Source of the DNA: Rugalucina vietnamica
Lineage: Eukaryota > Mollusca > Bivalvia > Lucinida > Lucinidae
Direction: 5' to 3'
Assembly: GCA_964017185.1 (NCBI GenBank)
Contig: OZ024874.1
Location: forward strand, 37,796,721 to 37,860,720
Length of the DNA stretch: 64,000 nt
Positions 9,901-23,040 of this stretch are shown here, piece after piece (positions within the stretch are counted from its first letter, which is position 1; the number at the start of each line of letters is the position of its first letter). The notes under the pieces were generated by a model. It searched no databases. It was not told the origin of the DNA and saw only the letters and a program-made list of their open reading frames with translations. Made by a program: the position numbers and the translations under genes.

Positions 9901-12115
9901 AATTGGAAGGTCCTAACAATTAGAGACAACATACTGTTTGCTTAAAACATTCAGATTCAGAATAATCTCCCCGCGCATAATACTCAGTAATGAGGTGACT
10001 CAGTATCAATATCGTCGCGTAATACATTCTCGATAGTCATATGTTCTCGATAGCTTTCGTTCTGTCACGAAGATTTACCTTTGACTGACGTCATATATTG
10101 CCGTGACCCCTTGTTTTATAGGACAACACAATCCCTTATTGTTTTGTCATAATTCAACGATCAGAATGCTCAAAGTGAAAGGAGATTCTTGTGATTTTAC
10201 AACGTTAAATTCAATTTAGCATTTCCCGCTATTTCCAAATTTCTTGTGCATTTGAACCCTAAAATCTAAGAAAACTGACTCCTGGAACAGCTATCCGTTT
10301 TTCGCCAGTTTTATTTACATCATGCTGCTATAATTAGATAAGAAAATTGCCTTCCATGCATTTTAAAAATATGGGAGCAAAAAATGTGTAATGGGTCCTT
10401 ACGTTGCAGTTTATAGGAAAACTCTCAGAAATAGTAAAATCAGTATAAATTAGTTTCCAAAATGAGAAATATGTGGACATATACCCTTGAGATTTTTGTA
10501 AGAGCTTGAAGGGTTGTGATAAGTAAGGTTGTCTGGTGTAAATGGCAGCTTGAGAGTTTGCAGTTCCGATGACTTTTTTGAGGAACATGGTGGACAGAAG
10601 GCTGCCTACTTATGGCACGAAGCCATTTCTCGATGCATTATTGGTCCAGTTAAAATTTTAACTTCTTGTTTAAATCACATTTTACAATTTTCACTGCCTC
10701 TATTCTGCGGTGCTGCATATTTAGTATTAAAGGCATATGTGGCCACGATGCGCTTCCGAATAGTTGAAGTTTAGCTCATGGAAGATTAGCTTTCACATAT
10801 ATGTATCTATGTGTGTATTATGCTTTAAATGTTGTCACCCTCGTAAAATAAAGACGTTACTTACTTACTTTTAAAAGTTCTTCCCCTCAACCTGCGCCTG
10901 ACTGATAGGATATGCAAATGACTATCGAGATCATATGATGGGTGATTTGATTGGTCAATTTCTACATCCTAAGGTCAATGTCGTATCTGTAAACACCCGG
11001 CATAGACTAGAGATCGGCAGGGAATCGCCACTAAAACATTTAGAGAAAGAGTATCTGTCAGCACACAGAGAATGATTAAAGTAACTTCAACGTATTGTGA
11101 ACATGGGCCAAGGATTCCCTTAGCACAGTAGTTATTCACGTGACTGCGGACAGTCGTAGAAAGCGGAAGGGGTTAACCTTGTCCGGCCATATCATAACGT
11201 GAATCGCATTATTGTAAAATCGATCCACAACAACTCAATGTGAGTGATTTGCATATTTTATTTATTTTCTCTATTTATCTCTGAAGAAATTACCCAAACA
11301 ACTAGTGGGTGTTAAGAACATGAATCAAAGAGTGCTGGTACATAAAAAGACATCTCAGAAACTTACATGACACCAAAACGTACCAAGTTATCACTGACAA
11401 CCTGGAAAGAACAACCCGATATGTGTCCCTAGACTCACTAATTTGTTGTATATTTGGAAAATTATGAGAAGCCAAACGTTTGTTGTCATAAATATTTGAA
11501 TATATATCAATACTCTGTTATGAGACAAGGGTTATTTTGCCCAAACCTTCCAAAAATAGTGTTTTCAAGTCCGGTATCGTAATGCACTGCTTGCCCCTGT
11601 ACTGTCCGCAATATTGAAACTGCATGGGGTTAATTATTGCCAAAGTCTATTTTATCACTGTCCGCAATATGGCACGCACCGATAAGAGAATAAAGCAAAA
11701 GTACGAGCTTGATGCGCCACAAAGATCGACCTATGTTGTAAAGCGAGCATGCATACACATGATAATTGATTCTAATCATAAAGATCAAACCTCAGCAAAC
11801 CTCAGCATGAAGACCAAACCTCCGCATTGCACAAGGCATTTCTTAAGGTCCCGAAACCCCGACAAAATTTTCAACCCAAGAACCACTTTTTTTTTGTTCT
11901 GGAAATTGGTGGCCTATTTTGGTAATATTTTTATTTACCATGAATTTCAGGAAACAAACGTTGTGTTAGCTATCAGTTGTGTATACAGGGTGATTCATAA
12001 TATATATGTCCCACAGTTTTCGGACTATGCGATATTTTACAACCATTTTATATTTTTGTGTTGACACATTCAATTCTGATATACTACTGATACTCACTTC
12101 TGGCATAAATTTTCA
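9901..12115. other. Intergenic DNA with dispersed repeat pieces
   Basis: Contains a short block cgcataatactcagtaatga (about 9976) repeated near 37312. It also holds a stretch at 11105-11215 that matches 27925-28030 in inverted orientation. aaataaagacgttacttact near 10850-10870 looks like a LINE 3' tail of (CTTA) units. No supported gene. Confidence 0.5.
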
Positions 12116-12705
12116 TTTATACACAAAAAACAAGTTGATAAATTTTAGACATGGTTTATTCAATTATCACAAACAAAATACTAATCATATCTCTAAAGCT
12201 TAAAACTTAACACAAGTTTCAATATGTACACACTTCTACCATTTACATAAAATAAAAATAACAACTTTGGCTCTTTCTTGGGGGCAGCTCACTTCTACTA
12301 TCTTGAATTGCTTTGGCTAACCTGGGGATCAACCCTACAGTCGGACTACTAAACTATGAATGCCGTTCAGCATCAGTGAATCGATTCCTCTTTTAGGCTG
12401 TAGCAAGCATGAAACGGTGCATGGAAAGTGGTCTTTCCAAGCATAATAGCGATGCATGTCATGGTATTGTCTGAGTATGAACAGATGTGAATAGGTCATC
12501 TAGACTTTGATTGTTAATGCTTGCTTGCCTTTTATATATAAGCTCGACTCCGAATTGCGGTATCAGACATGGTACTGAATTGTTGAACCGAAAGAATTGC
12601 ATGTGACCTGAAGATTGCTACTGCGTAGGTAAATCCCATACTCAGGTTAGCCTGACTTTTGCATACTTGCTTGATAAAGCATGATATTTTGGGGTAAAAA
12701 GGCCA
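12116..12705 (+). repeat. Direct duplication A, copy 1
   Basis: A 590 bp segment that appears identical to 13263-13852 (offset 1147). It is followed by 155 bp of unique sequence (x, 12706-12860) and then segment B. Confidence 0.9.
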
Positions 12706-12860
12706 TGCTGGCAGATAATAGGAGAAAACCACCCCAAAGACTGAATCAACGTTTCCTTGAATTTCATATCTGTAAATTAATAATAAGCAAACTAAAGATA
12801 TCTCATCCTATAATTGTGAAAGAAGACTAGCTAATGGTGGTGTTGGGGATGGCAGGCGGG

Positions 12861-13263
12861 ATAGCTTAACAGACATGTTCATTAAACTGATCCAATTTGA
12901 ACACTGAACCAAGAACTGCTTATCAGTAACCTAGTACCATCTAGACAGTTATACATAGTGACATAAGAGAATTCTTTGATGTTGACTCAGCATTGCATTG
13001 GCCAGACAATTATTTATAGTTACATAACAGAAACTGTTTGATTTAGAATCTGAATTGCATAACACCACTAAGAGGCTATCCAACTTCATGCAGGTGTGTG
13101 ATGCAGGTGTTGTCACCAAATTATCAATGTTAAACAGTCTGATCATGATTCCTGTTGAGACCTTGATAGATATTATATCAAACCATAAACCATATCTAAA
13201 AGATGAACATGAGCAAAGAAAAACAAAAATTGTGTATAAACTGTAAATAAAATTATTCTCATT
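12861..13263 (+). repeat. Direct duplication B, copy 1
   Basis: A 403 bp segment that appears identical to 19016-19418 (offset 6155). Its last base abuts the second copy of A with no spacer. Confidence 0.9.
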
Positions 13264-13852
13264 TTATACACAAAAAACAAGTTGATAAATTTTAGACATG
13301 GTTTATTCAATTATCACAAACAAAATACTAATCATATCTCTAAAGCTTAAAACTTAACACAAGTTTCAATATGTACACACTTCTACCATTTACATAAAAT
13401 AAAAATAACAACTTTGGCTCTTTCTTGGGGGCAGCTCACTTCTACTATCTTGAATTGCTTTGGCTAACCTGGGGATCAACCCTACAGTCGGACTACTAAA
13501 CTATGAATGCCGTTCAGCATCAGTGAATCGATTCCTCTTTTAGGCTGTAGCAAGCATGAAACGGTGCATGGAAAGTGGTCTTTCCAAGCATAATAGCGAT
13601 GCATGTCATGGTATTGTCTGAGTATGAACAGATGTGAATAGGTCATCTAGACTTTGATTGTTAATGCTTGCTTGCCTTTTATATATAAGCTCGACTCCGA
13701 ATTGCGGTATCAGACATGGTACTGAATTGTTGAACCGAAAGAATTGCATGTGACCTGAAGATTGCTACTGCGTAGGTAAATCCCATACTCAGGTTAGCCT
13801 GACTTTTGCATACTTGCTTGATAAAGCATGATATTTTGGGGTAAAAAGGCCA
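13263..13852 (+). repeat. Direct duplication A, copy 2
   Basis: Second copy of the 590 bp segment at 12116-12705. It begins immediately after segment B copy 1 and is followed by the 5.2 kb segment y. Confidence 0.9.
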
Positions 13853-14934
13853 AACGAATTTGCGGTAGCAATTGAGGCCCCCAAAATATTAGAGCCATGA
13901 TTGCAATACTGATGAGTAACTTTATGTAAATAAAGCACGCAAAATTTAATAAATTCCAGACCAGCTACTCATTATGCCCTTCCAATTTTATACCAATTGT
14001 ACAAAATTGAAAGAAAACAATGAAAGCAAAACTTGGTCTCCGTTGTGACTCATTATAAGGCAGAAAAGCCTGGGCTAAAACCATATATAAAAAACTCCTC
14101 TTATTTTTTGGAGAAAAATTCATGGAAACCTTGGCCTTACTGCCAGTAATGAGAAACAAATTATTCTTCCCATGTACAGATATTACCAACACAATGAAGA
14201 AGGATATCATTGACAATCAAATCCCTGTAAATATAAGTTTGCAATGAATCTCTGAAAAATTGCTCATTTGTTTGTTTGTTTGAGCTTTATCCCAGTCAAC
14301 TATTTTAGTCATGTCAGGATGGAGCCAACTCTAATTGCTATTCAGATGAGACAAGAGAACAAGTTGTTAAACACATCCCAAGTCCTTACTCACTGTAAGA
14401 TTGATGGCTATCTAATAAAGGCATGTTTAAAGACATGATCTGAAGCATAACCATAGGGTCCTCTGTTCGATCCCATCATAAGTTGTTGATCATGCTTGTG
14501 TGGACTCCTCGGCGTATAATTTTATAACCATGCCAGTGAAATAGAATAACTAGGTCAATCAATCTATAACATGCAAACATTACAAACATATAAATCTATG
14601 GTATGAAATTCATACATAACTACGTTTGATCAGATGAAATATGAATGCAGGTTCTTGCATCCTTATAAGCACACTATGACGCTATCCTGATAGGGCTTAA
14701 TATTATCCCAGTCTAAAATGTCAACATTTAGTCATGTAAAGACAGAGCCATTGTTCATGGGTGTATCTTGCTCATGGATACAACCCAGCACCAGTAGTAG
14801 AAAATCCTGGTACAGCTATACGTCTATGTATAATGTAGAGCAGTAGGTTGTCATGGTCAAACAAAATACTTACTTACTTACTACATCCAAAAATATCATG
14901 ACATTAAATTTAAGTATTTTTCTTTCCCTGGTAA
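13853..14934. other. Non-coding DNA, start of segment y
   Basis: Contains a weak B-box-like string (tgttcgatccc near 14464) and a (CTTA)3 tail ending near 14880 that may be the 3' end of a SINE or LINE. No supported gene. Confidence 0.45.
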
Positions 14935-14996
14935 GACCAGTACTGCAACCCCTGGTTTACAGGGAGAGTGACTTATCCACTGCACCACAGAAGTAG
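14935..14996 (-). repeat. tRNA-derived SINE head
   Basis: On the minus strand, TGGTGCAGTGGATAAGTC fits a polymerase III A box. About 35 bp further, GGGGTTGCAGTACTGG fits a weak B box. No cloverleaf is preserved. Confidence 0.5.
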
Positions 14997-15499
14997 TTAT
15001 TTGGATGGAACCTAGTGCAAGTTCTTTCGCCTAACTGCGGTCTCAAACTGGCCCTAAGTTTGCCTAGTTGGAAGGCAAACAAAGGTGCATGCGCTAAACA
15101 TGGCTTGTTCGAAACCATGTAAATGCCACAATTTCATTATCACAACTAAGATCTATTTACTTCTATCTCTACAAATTCTGAATGGACACCTTGTGACACA
15201 ACTGCAAATTGTTTGGTTAAGCTACTTTTGCAGTGTCCATAATAGCTGTTCATCATAAGTCCCAAAGCTGTCAAATTGTCAATCATATGGCCCCTGCTGC
15301 ATCTGCAGGAATCTCCATGCAGATCGTTTATCCATTATTATGTTAAACAAAACCTTAATGAACATTATACCCAACCTAACAGACTCTAAGTGACTTGCAG
15401 CTGGTCACTCTAACAGGTGTTTGGTGTAATTAAATTCTGTTAAGACTGCACCTTAAGATTTTATTGCATATAAACACTTGGGCACATACTTGCTGTGAT

Positions 15500-15735
15500 T
15501 ATTGTGATCTGCCTAGGAGAAAAAACCAGATAGAACAGATTGCTCTGCTAAGAAGATAATACCTATAAATTGACTGTGCTTGCTGATTATGGTCAGCCTA
15601 GAAGATAATACATATGTAGATTTCCTCAGTTGATATCATAGTTATGCACCCTATGCTGTACTGGTCAGTGACTGCCTAGTAGATAATACCCGAGTACAAT
15701 CCACACAGCTTAAATTGGTGCCTAGAAGATACCTC
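15500..15735 (+). repeat. Degenerate tandem repeat (gcctagaagataatac)
   Basis: The string gcctagaagataatac recurs with changes near 15508, 15547, 15595, 15675 and 15719, at 40-80 bp spacing. An old, decayed array. Confidence 0.5.
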
Positions 15736-16129
15736 TGCATCAATGCAACAATACTGTTAAACCATCACTAATTGTCACTGTGTATAATATTTAAACAATA
15801 GCATAGCATATTTTCATGTATATAACACCTAAAATTATTCTAACTTATAAACAAACCATAGTAATCAGCATATACTAATCATTACTAAATGCTTTGCTAA
15901 AAGCACTAAATTACGACATCTCAAAATTGGTTCTGTCTTGGCTTTGAATATTTGAGCTTTGGAAAATCTAACTGAGGAATTGTCCAATACTTTAAATGAT
16001 TTGATTTCCCAGAGCCGATATGACAAAAATATGAGGCTTCAGACTGAGTAAGGCCATGATCCTCTTAGTTTGTGCTCCTAAAAAAGAATCATGATCCTCC
16101 CTCCAGATATGACACTGGCAATCCAGTGG

Positions 16130-16960
16130 CATGATGCAAAGTGATCCAGTGATTGAGATGAAAAAGAGTAGAGGCTGGGCGGTCCAGAGCTAGTGCATGC
16201 TGTTGGCCGATCTAGCAGTGGAGACGAGGCTGGGTGATCCAGTGGCTTGTGCATGATGCTGGGCGATCCAGCAGATTGAGACGAGGCTGGTGATTCAGCG
16301 GCTAGTGTGTGCTGTTGGCTGATCTAGCAGTGGAGACGAGGCTGGGCGATCCAGCGGCTAGTGCATGCTGTTGGTGATCTAGCAGTGGAGACGAGGCTGG
16401 GCGATCCAGCGGCTAGTGCATGCTGTTGGTGATCTAGCAGTGGAGACGAGGCTGGGTGATCCAGCGGCTAGTGCATGCTGTTGGTGATCTAGCAGTGGAG
16501 ACGAGGCTGGGTGCTCCAGCGGCTAGTGCATTATGCTGGGCATTCCAGCAGTTTGAGACGAGGCTGGTAGATCCAGCGCTAGTGCGTGCTGCTAGTCGAT
16601 CCAACAGTGGAGACGAGGCTGGTAGATCCAGCGCTAGTGCGTGCTGCTAGTCGATCCAACAGTGGAGACGAGGCTGGTAGATCCAGCGCTAGTGCGTGCT
16701 GCTAGTCGACCCAACAGTGGAGACGAGGCTGGTAGATCCAGCGCTAGTGCGTGCTGCTAGTCGATCCAACAATGGATACGAGACTGGTAGATTCAGGGCT
16801 AGTGCATGATGCTTGGTGATCCTGCAGTAAGAGACGAGGCTGGGTGATCCAGTGCTTGTACGGCTGCTAGTCGATCCAACAGTCGAGAAGAGGTTGGGCA
16901 AACCATATATTATTGCATGATGCTGTGCGATCCAGCACTAGAGACGAGGTGCATGACAAG
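16130..16960 (+). repeat. 55 bp minisatellite
   Basis: About 14 tandem units of 55 bp built on ggctagtgcatgctgttggt, gatctagcag and tggagacgaggctgggcgat. The left half uses the gatctagcag variant. From about 16560 a second homogenised variant (gcgtgctgctagtcgatcca) takes over. It is GC-richer than its surroundings. Open frames here are a by-product of the period. Confidence 0.9.
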
Positions 16961-17837
16961 ACCATACTAAGCTTGAGATTATCATATGGCTAGAGTACTG
17001 ACTGCATCTATCCTGAACTTGTCATATGGACAATTCCCCAATAAAGATTAACCTGATGACATAAATTTAAACCATTCTTTACTGTGCTAAATCAAAACAT
17101 GATTTTTACAAACAAGCATCTTAGACTGAATGAAACCCTCTATGTCTTACTCCATATCAGAAAAGAATGAAAACTTTCAATCTGTGACATGGATGGTTTG
17201 ACCCATCACTTATCCTGGACAGGATCAGGAGAATAACCAGTAATCAGATGGCCCATGAGCAGGCTATTTAATTTTTGTTTTCCAATTCGGTGTTACGTCC
17301 CTTCAAGATTCTTTCAGCTCATAAGAGGCGGGCCAATCTGTAGCTGGGTGAAATGTGAGAACCCCCGAGAAAAACCACCTAACACACCCGCAAGCAGAAC
17401 TTGGCTTGTCTTACATGTGGCCAGTGTGGGGCTTGAACCCAAACCAGACACAGCAGTGAGATTATCAAGTGATTAAGAAAACAGCGATCTTAATCTTTCT
17501 GCCGCCGGACTGATGGTAATAAAATTGCACACACAGCATGCCTCTCAGCCTCTCTTGTGTGAGAGTTTAAAATAGAAAAGAGCTATGGTATTTGTCCATA
17601 ATATTAATCTTATTAACCAGCATTTGAACTTCAATCTGAACAAACTTATGACTTGGATCAGTACTCAGCACTGCAACCCAGGCTGCTTGAAGAGCTAACT
17701 AGATAAAACTAGAATACAAACTATGACAGGTTTATAGCATTGGAGCATGATCGGTGCTGGAAACATATACATACATAATATATTTCATGCATAAACACAG
17801 CACCCAAGCATTTTCACTAATGCTTAACACTGCTCTC
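16961..17837. other. Non-coding DNA between arrays
   Basis: No supported gene. A B-box-like complement (gggcttgaaccc, about 17429) is present without an A box. Confidence 0.45.
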
Positions 17838-18290
17838 CTATCTCCACCAACAGAATTGCAATAAACTAATTCCACCAAAAGAATAATTAAAAATACTTGG
17901 ACGAAAGACATCAGATTTAAATACTGACACACTTGGAATGACTTCCTTTTCCCATATAAACTGACACATATCAGACACTAATTTAAAAAAAAAATGCTCT
18001 GCTTTCTTTTTAACACAAAAGATGGCTTCAAAAAACACATAATGCCACTATATCTCAACACTTTCTGCCCTTAAACTCCACCAATAGAATTAAAATAAAC
18101 TAATTCCACCAAAAGAATAACTCCGAACCCTTAATAAAGAAAGACACAAAGCCTTAAATTGCTGACACAATAGGAATGACTTGCTTATTGCATAAACACT
18201 GGCACAGAATAGACACTTAACTAAAAACAAAATGCTCTGCTTTACTTTAACACAAAAAATGGCATAGAAAAGCCCATGATGGCACTTGAT
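17838..18290 (+). repeat. Diverged tandem duplication, about 227 bp units
   Basis: The strings aataaactaattccaccaaa, ggaatgact and aaaatgctctgcttt occur in the same order in 17838-18060 and 18070-18290. A shorter 31 bp duplication (ggggatttcttttatactaa) follows at 18505-18560. Confidence 0.7.
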
Positions 18291-18560
18291 CTGGACACTT
18301 GTTGATTCCACCATAAGGAATTGAAGACTGCATGGAAATTTAGCGAATCTGTTTAAGGCGAGCTGTTGACTTGGGTGCCTGCGTGCGATACACAGCTTAA
18401 TCGACCATGAGAAGTTAAGAGTCTGATCTTTCTCTAACACCGGAAGGCTTTTAAGCTTTGGCACTCCACACAACCATGCTTTGCCCCATACACATTCCAA
18501 GAAGGGGATTTCTTTTATACTAAATTGTCCAAGATGGGGATTTCTTTTATACTAAATGTA

Positions 18561-19015
18561 AGTCATATGCACCATAGATTACATGAATTCAAGCAGAAAA
18601 GGAAAAAACATTAGTTACACATTATCCCATGTAACCATATACAAGAACCTGAAATTCATGTAGTATAAACTCTGCCTAGTCATGGTGATCTAAATGAAGA
18701 ATCCTGGATTGGTGGAATTGCCTTTCTGTTGATTTAATGCACTGTTTTATATGAAAGATTCTAATGTTCCAACATAATATGGTAACCATAATCATAACTG
18801 AATATATCACAATAATGTGATAAATGATAGAAAAATGTTACTCAAGAATCATTTATAATCCAATATACATGTATATGTGTTAATACATATAAGTCATTAT
18901 CCTAGGGTTAATCCATTGCACTTTGAATTCAATCCATGAAAGTATTAGGAAAATGTTAATATTAGAAGAAAACAAGTTATTATCCCAAAATTAATAACAT
19001 TCCATGTGAATAATA
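18561..19015. other. Non-coding DNA, end of segment y
   Basis: AT-rich, no feature recognised. Confidence 0.4.
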
Positions 19016-19418
19016 ATAGCTTAACAGACATGTTCATTAAACTGATCCAATTTGAACACTGAACCAAGAACTGCTTATCAGTAACCTAGTACCATCTAGA
19101 CAGTTATACATAGTGACATAAGAGAATTCTTTGATGTTGACTCAGCATTGCATTGGCCAGACAATTATTTATAGTTACATAACAGAAACTGTTTGATTTA
19201 GAATCTGAATTGCATAACACCACTAAGAGGCTATCCAACTTCATGCAGGTGTGTGATGCAGGTGTTGTCACCAAATTATCAATGTTAAACAGTCTGATCA
19301 TGATTCCTGTTGAGACCTTGATAGATATTATATCAAACCATAAACCATATCTAAAAGATGAACATGAGCAAAGAAAAACAAAAATTGTGTATAAACTGTA
19401 AATAAAATTATTCTCATT
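19016..19418 (+). repeat. Direct duplication B, copy 2
   Basis: Second copy of 12861-13263, apparently identical. It closes the A-x-B-A-y-B arrangement. Confidence 0.9.
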
Positions 19419-21019
19419 ACAGTTCAACAAAAAGCATGCTTCTGCTCTTACAAGAAGTTTGGTTATGAAGTTTTTTTTTGTATCGTGTTTGTTGCCATGA
19501 CAACCGTAATGCCATAAGGACAACCCTCATTTCAAAAACCAGGCACGCCATTTGTTATGCATGTTTTATCAAACGGTGTGTGAATTCATGCCTATTGCAT
19601 AGTTTGTACAGTAGTAAAGATGTCAATTAAACTTCAAGAAACACATTCATCACGAAAACATGTCCTTGTAATGTATACCCCCTTAAACCCCACTTATTTA
19701 GTAAAACTGGGGTTTGAAGGGGTATACCTATTTTTCTTATTTTTGCTCCAAAACATAGACTGTGGGTACTCGTCAGAACCGCCTCGGCAATGAAAAAGTT
19801 GAGCAAAAGTTTTTGAGAAAAAGTAAGAAAAATGTCCAAAATTTTCTGCAGAAAATTTTCATTTTTTACAACTTAAGAAAAATCTATATATATCATGGAC
19901 GTGTTTTTGTAATGTAATTTTGAGAATTTTAATCTTTCCTTCTTCATGTTCTTTTCACTACAGTGATATATGGACATTAACGTCAATGTCAAAACGTCAT
20001 CAACAATTTTTATGACGTCATGTTTAGATTGCATCAACTGCACACCTACGCTCATATTTGTGCTATTTGTGAAGGTAATCTCTTCGAATGTTCAGGAATT
20101 ACACAGAGAAACATGGCCTTTCATATGTTATCAATATCTTAATTTTGAATTTTCTGCCATAAGACACATTTTGTCAGTCTTGGCCCATATAAATTGTAAT
20201 GTATAGGATTCGAAATTGTTTTAGTGTTAAACACTTTCCTATTGTCGCCAATACTCGCCATATATTCATCTGACGTCCTGAACAGTTTGAACACTTTCAG
20301 CTGAACAAATAGGCCCCTATCAGGGCTGTTATAAGCAAACCCCTCATCTGGTAAGGTTCATGTGTGGAGTTCGACCTCCAATAAAATTTTGGGAAAGAGC
20401 TAGTCATATATTGCTCTACATGTTGATTACATAAACAGAAGTAGGCAGATTTCACCACATCGAGAAAAAAAGTCATTTTTTCCTAAGTTTAATCCATATC
20501 TAACACTAACATGTATATTAGGGTCATTTTTGTTTGTATAATGTCAGAATTTTCTAGGTTAATTCTGTTTTGACTCAAGTTTTCAAATCGCGATTTTGCG
20601 GACAGTCCAAATTTTCCATAAATGCAAACAAGCAATACTGCGGAAAGCACTCATCAAGGGGTCTACATCTATTTTCATCACTAAATAAGGGAAACCCGAT
20701 TCAATGAGCAAAAATGGGCTATAAATGGTAGCAGTATATACTAATAGATAAACAAACATTGAGAATGATGGATTTGTGTTTATAAAATTCCTTTAAACAA
20801 TTATTTTTCGTGATTATTTTGTCTGATTTTGTCAACATAGAAGTGATAGAGTGGAAGAGTTATTCGTTTGTATTTACAGTGGAGACGATTTGGGTGCATT
20901 CTTTTGGCAACGAGGACAAAGACAAATACTGAACACAACGTAAAAATTTTGTTTTGAGTACACGACACGAAAAAGATTATAAAATATGTGAAAATGTAGC
21001 GAGCGCTTACCTTATGTTT
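19419..21019. other. Intergenic DNA, nothing recognised
   Basis: The short stretch aaactggggtttgaaggggt near 19705 resembles one near 46825. Otherwise no supported feature. Confidence 0.45.
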
Positions 21020-21560
21020 TGATATCAATATAGACGTTATATTTCCATCGGTATTCCGTTAGACCTCTCCATGCTGATGGAAATGAGAGCCCATAGTCGA
21101 AAATAAAAAATCATCGAAGACTCCAAAGAAATTGAAAATTATGTTATGTTATATCTTTTCTGACTGATAGGACTTAATTTATATATATTCCAGATGTAAA
21201 ATGATGCAGATTCATAAAATACTTAATGTTTTCTGTTGAAAATATTACATACGTCTATAAATAGATAAGGGGAGACTACTGTAAAATATGAGACAAAAAG
21301 TAGAAAATCGATTGCTTTTTGCAAATTTATTGAAATTCCGCAGGCTAACCAGATGTTTACTCAAAGATTTATGCATTTTCTAACAAAACATAACAAAAAT
21401 TTTAACAATTATCACCAAAGAAAGCAGCTATAAGCTTTTTACGATATCCATAATCTGTTCGACCATAGTTTAAAGGCAACCTAATCTAAGCTGTCACGGG
21501 AGAGGAGTGAGGTCACGAAGTGTATCGGAGTGCAGGTTAGCCAGCTGATCTAAAGTCTGT
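21020..21560 (+). repeat. Dispersed repeat, diverged copy of 32667-33201
   Basis: Shares with 32667-33201 the ordered blocks catcggtattccgtta, gtcgaaaataaaaaa, catgttttct.ttgaaaatatta and gttagccagctgatcta. Length is about 540 bp in both. No coding capacity. Confidence 0.6.
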
Positions 21561-21571
21561 TTCGTAGTGTG

Positions 21572-22154
21572 TGATAATGATTTTTCGCAGATATTTTACA
21601 ACTGTTCAAATGTAGAAGAAATATTTTCTCGGCACAATTAAGCATCTAGTTTGTCGCAAAATGTGCAGCAAAAATTTTGAAAATCGGTTGACAACTATAA
21701 ACGTTCTGGTCAAAAACATTTTTGAATAGGGATTTCCTGTACAAAAATCTCATGGAAGGAAGATAAATATTTTCCCGCAAAAATTTTAAATTCTAACTAT
21801 TTAATCATGATTGCTCAAAAGTATCATAAATTGACACAAATGACATACCTAAGACAAAATCTTCATGATCAGGTAAAAATTTTCGAAAAATATTCATATT
21901 CATGATCATCGATTATCGCCCTTGCCAATGCAAAATCCCTATGCAAAATTCCTTTTGCACGGGTGGGCATCAGGGGAGCTACCTCGAAAATGTGTTAACG
22001 CAAATTTGTTCCCACGCCACATCCGGGAACTGTCGAGGTAGTGGAAATCCCCATAATTGGAAGTACACGCAAAGGTGAGCTCTCGCTTTTTTGCTTTTTT
22101 TCTTTCAAGGGGCGCATTACTCAGAAATCGGGCGATGCAATCCCATGTAAATAT
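21572..22154 (+). repeat. Inverted repeat E, left copy
   Basis: The inner 197 bp (21958-22154) is nearly identical to the reverse complement of 27573-27756. The outer part is diverged and carries an extra stretch of about 220 bp. Outer end TGATAATGATTTTTCGCAG matches TGATAATGGTTTTTCGCAG of the right copy. These either are the terminal inverted repeats of one large element or two inserted copies of a smaller one. Confidence 0.8.
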
Positions 22155-23040
22155 GGTTTAACAATGCATGAAGACCGAAAACCCCATTAAATAGTGGAAA
22201 ATATGAGCAGGACGACCTAAACATCAGGACTGTCGGACTGCATTTTCGCCGTGTCTTGAAATATCGGCGGGCATCTCAGACAGATTTTGTAGCTCAGATT
22301 CAGTTTTGGACCGCTGTCACATGTTTTGGTGCAAAACATGATCAAATTGACTACAATGACGCAAAAATTTCAGATCCCCTGTTCTCCTGAATAGATTACC
22401 TGCCCAAAAATGCATTCGTGTTGTTCCCAGACCAGCGAGGTAGCGGTAATCTAGCGAGGTAGTTCCAACGCGTTTCAAACATCTAGCCATTCGGTTGATA
22501 TAAAATGAAATGGATTAACTGTATAAAATGTAAACTCAGTGCTTTTTGCCTCTTTTTTTTATTTTTCACTCACGGATATAATATTCAGCGTCAAAGAAAA
22601 GTTACCGGAAATTGATAGTAGATATTTTGGAAATTATTTCACATATCTTCATGTGTTGATATATTTTCATGATTCAGGACAGCGACCTTATGGTTTATTG
22701 GCGAAATTCAGTTCCGCTAGTCTCTGAGCTGTGACGCACGTGCGATTTCTGATTTTTGCAGTTTTTTGAGAACTTATATGTTAAAGTGAAACATAGGCGC
22801 AATTACAACATAAATCCCAACCAAAAACCCAAGTGGAAAACAACCAAAATTGATCATGTGTTAGACCTACCAGATTTACTGGTAACTTTTCACTGACGCT
22901 GAGCACTCGTATATACCGTTATATTGCCGAGAATGGGAACAGCATAGTGGCAAAGGTTTTGCATGTTGTTTTTAAACTTAGTGAACTTTGCTTCATAAAA
23001 ATACTGTTTGATTAATTTTAGCGTTTTTTTTTTTTTTCAG
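22155..23040 (+). other. Leader region before the integrase locus
   Basis: No ORF is convincing. It ends in a long pyrimidine tract and CAG at 23024-23040, a strong splice acceptor directly in front of the ATG at 23041. This region may hold a 5' UTR intron. Confidence 0.5.

Noticed and set aside
11624-12064. 146-codon ORF
   Set aside because: AT-rich, no recognisable motif, and no flanking splice or promoter signals.
12949-13146. Small minus-strand ORF repeated at 19104-19523
   Set aside because: Identity of the two copies comes from duplication of segment B; no domain or splice support.
16140-16950. CRISPR-like regular repeats
   Set aside because: Units are contiguous 55 bp minisatellite copies without unique spacers, in a eukaryotic genome.
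17255-17476. 73-codon ORF (CENPREKPPNTPASRTWLV)
   Set aside because: No family match that I can support; it resembles a dispersed non-coding repeat with a B-box-like string.
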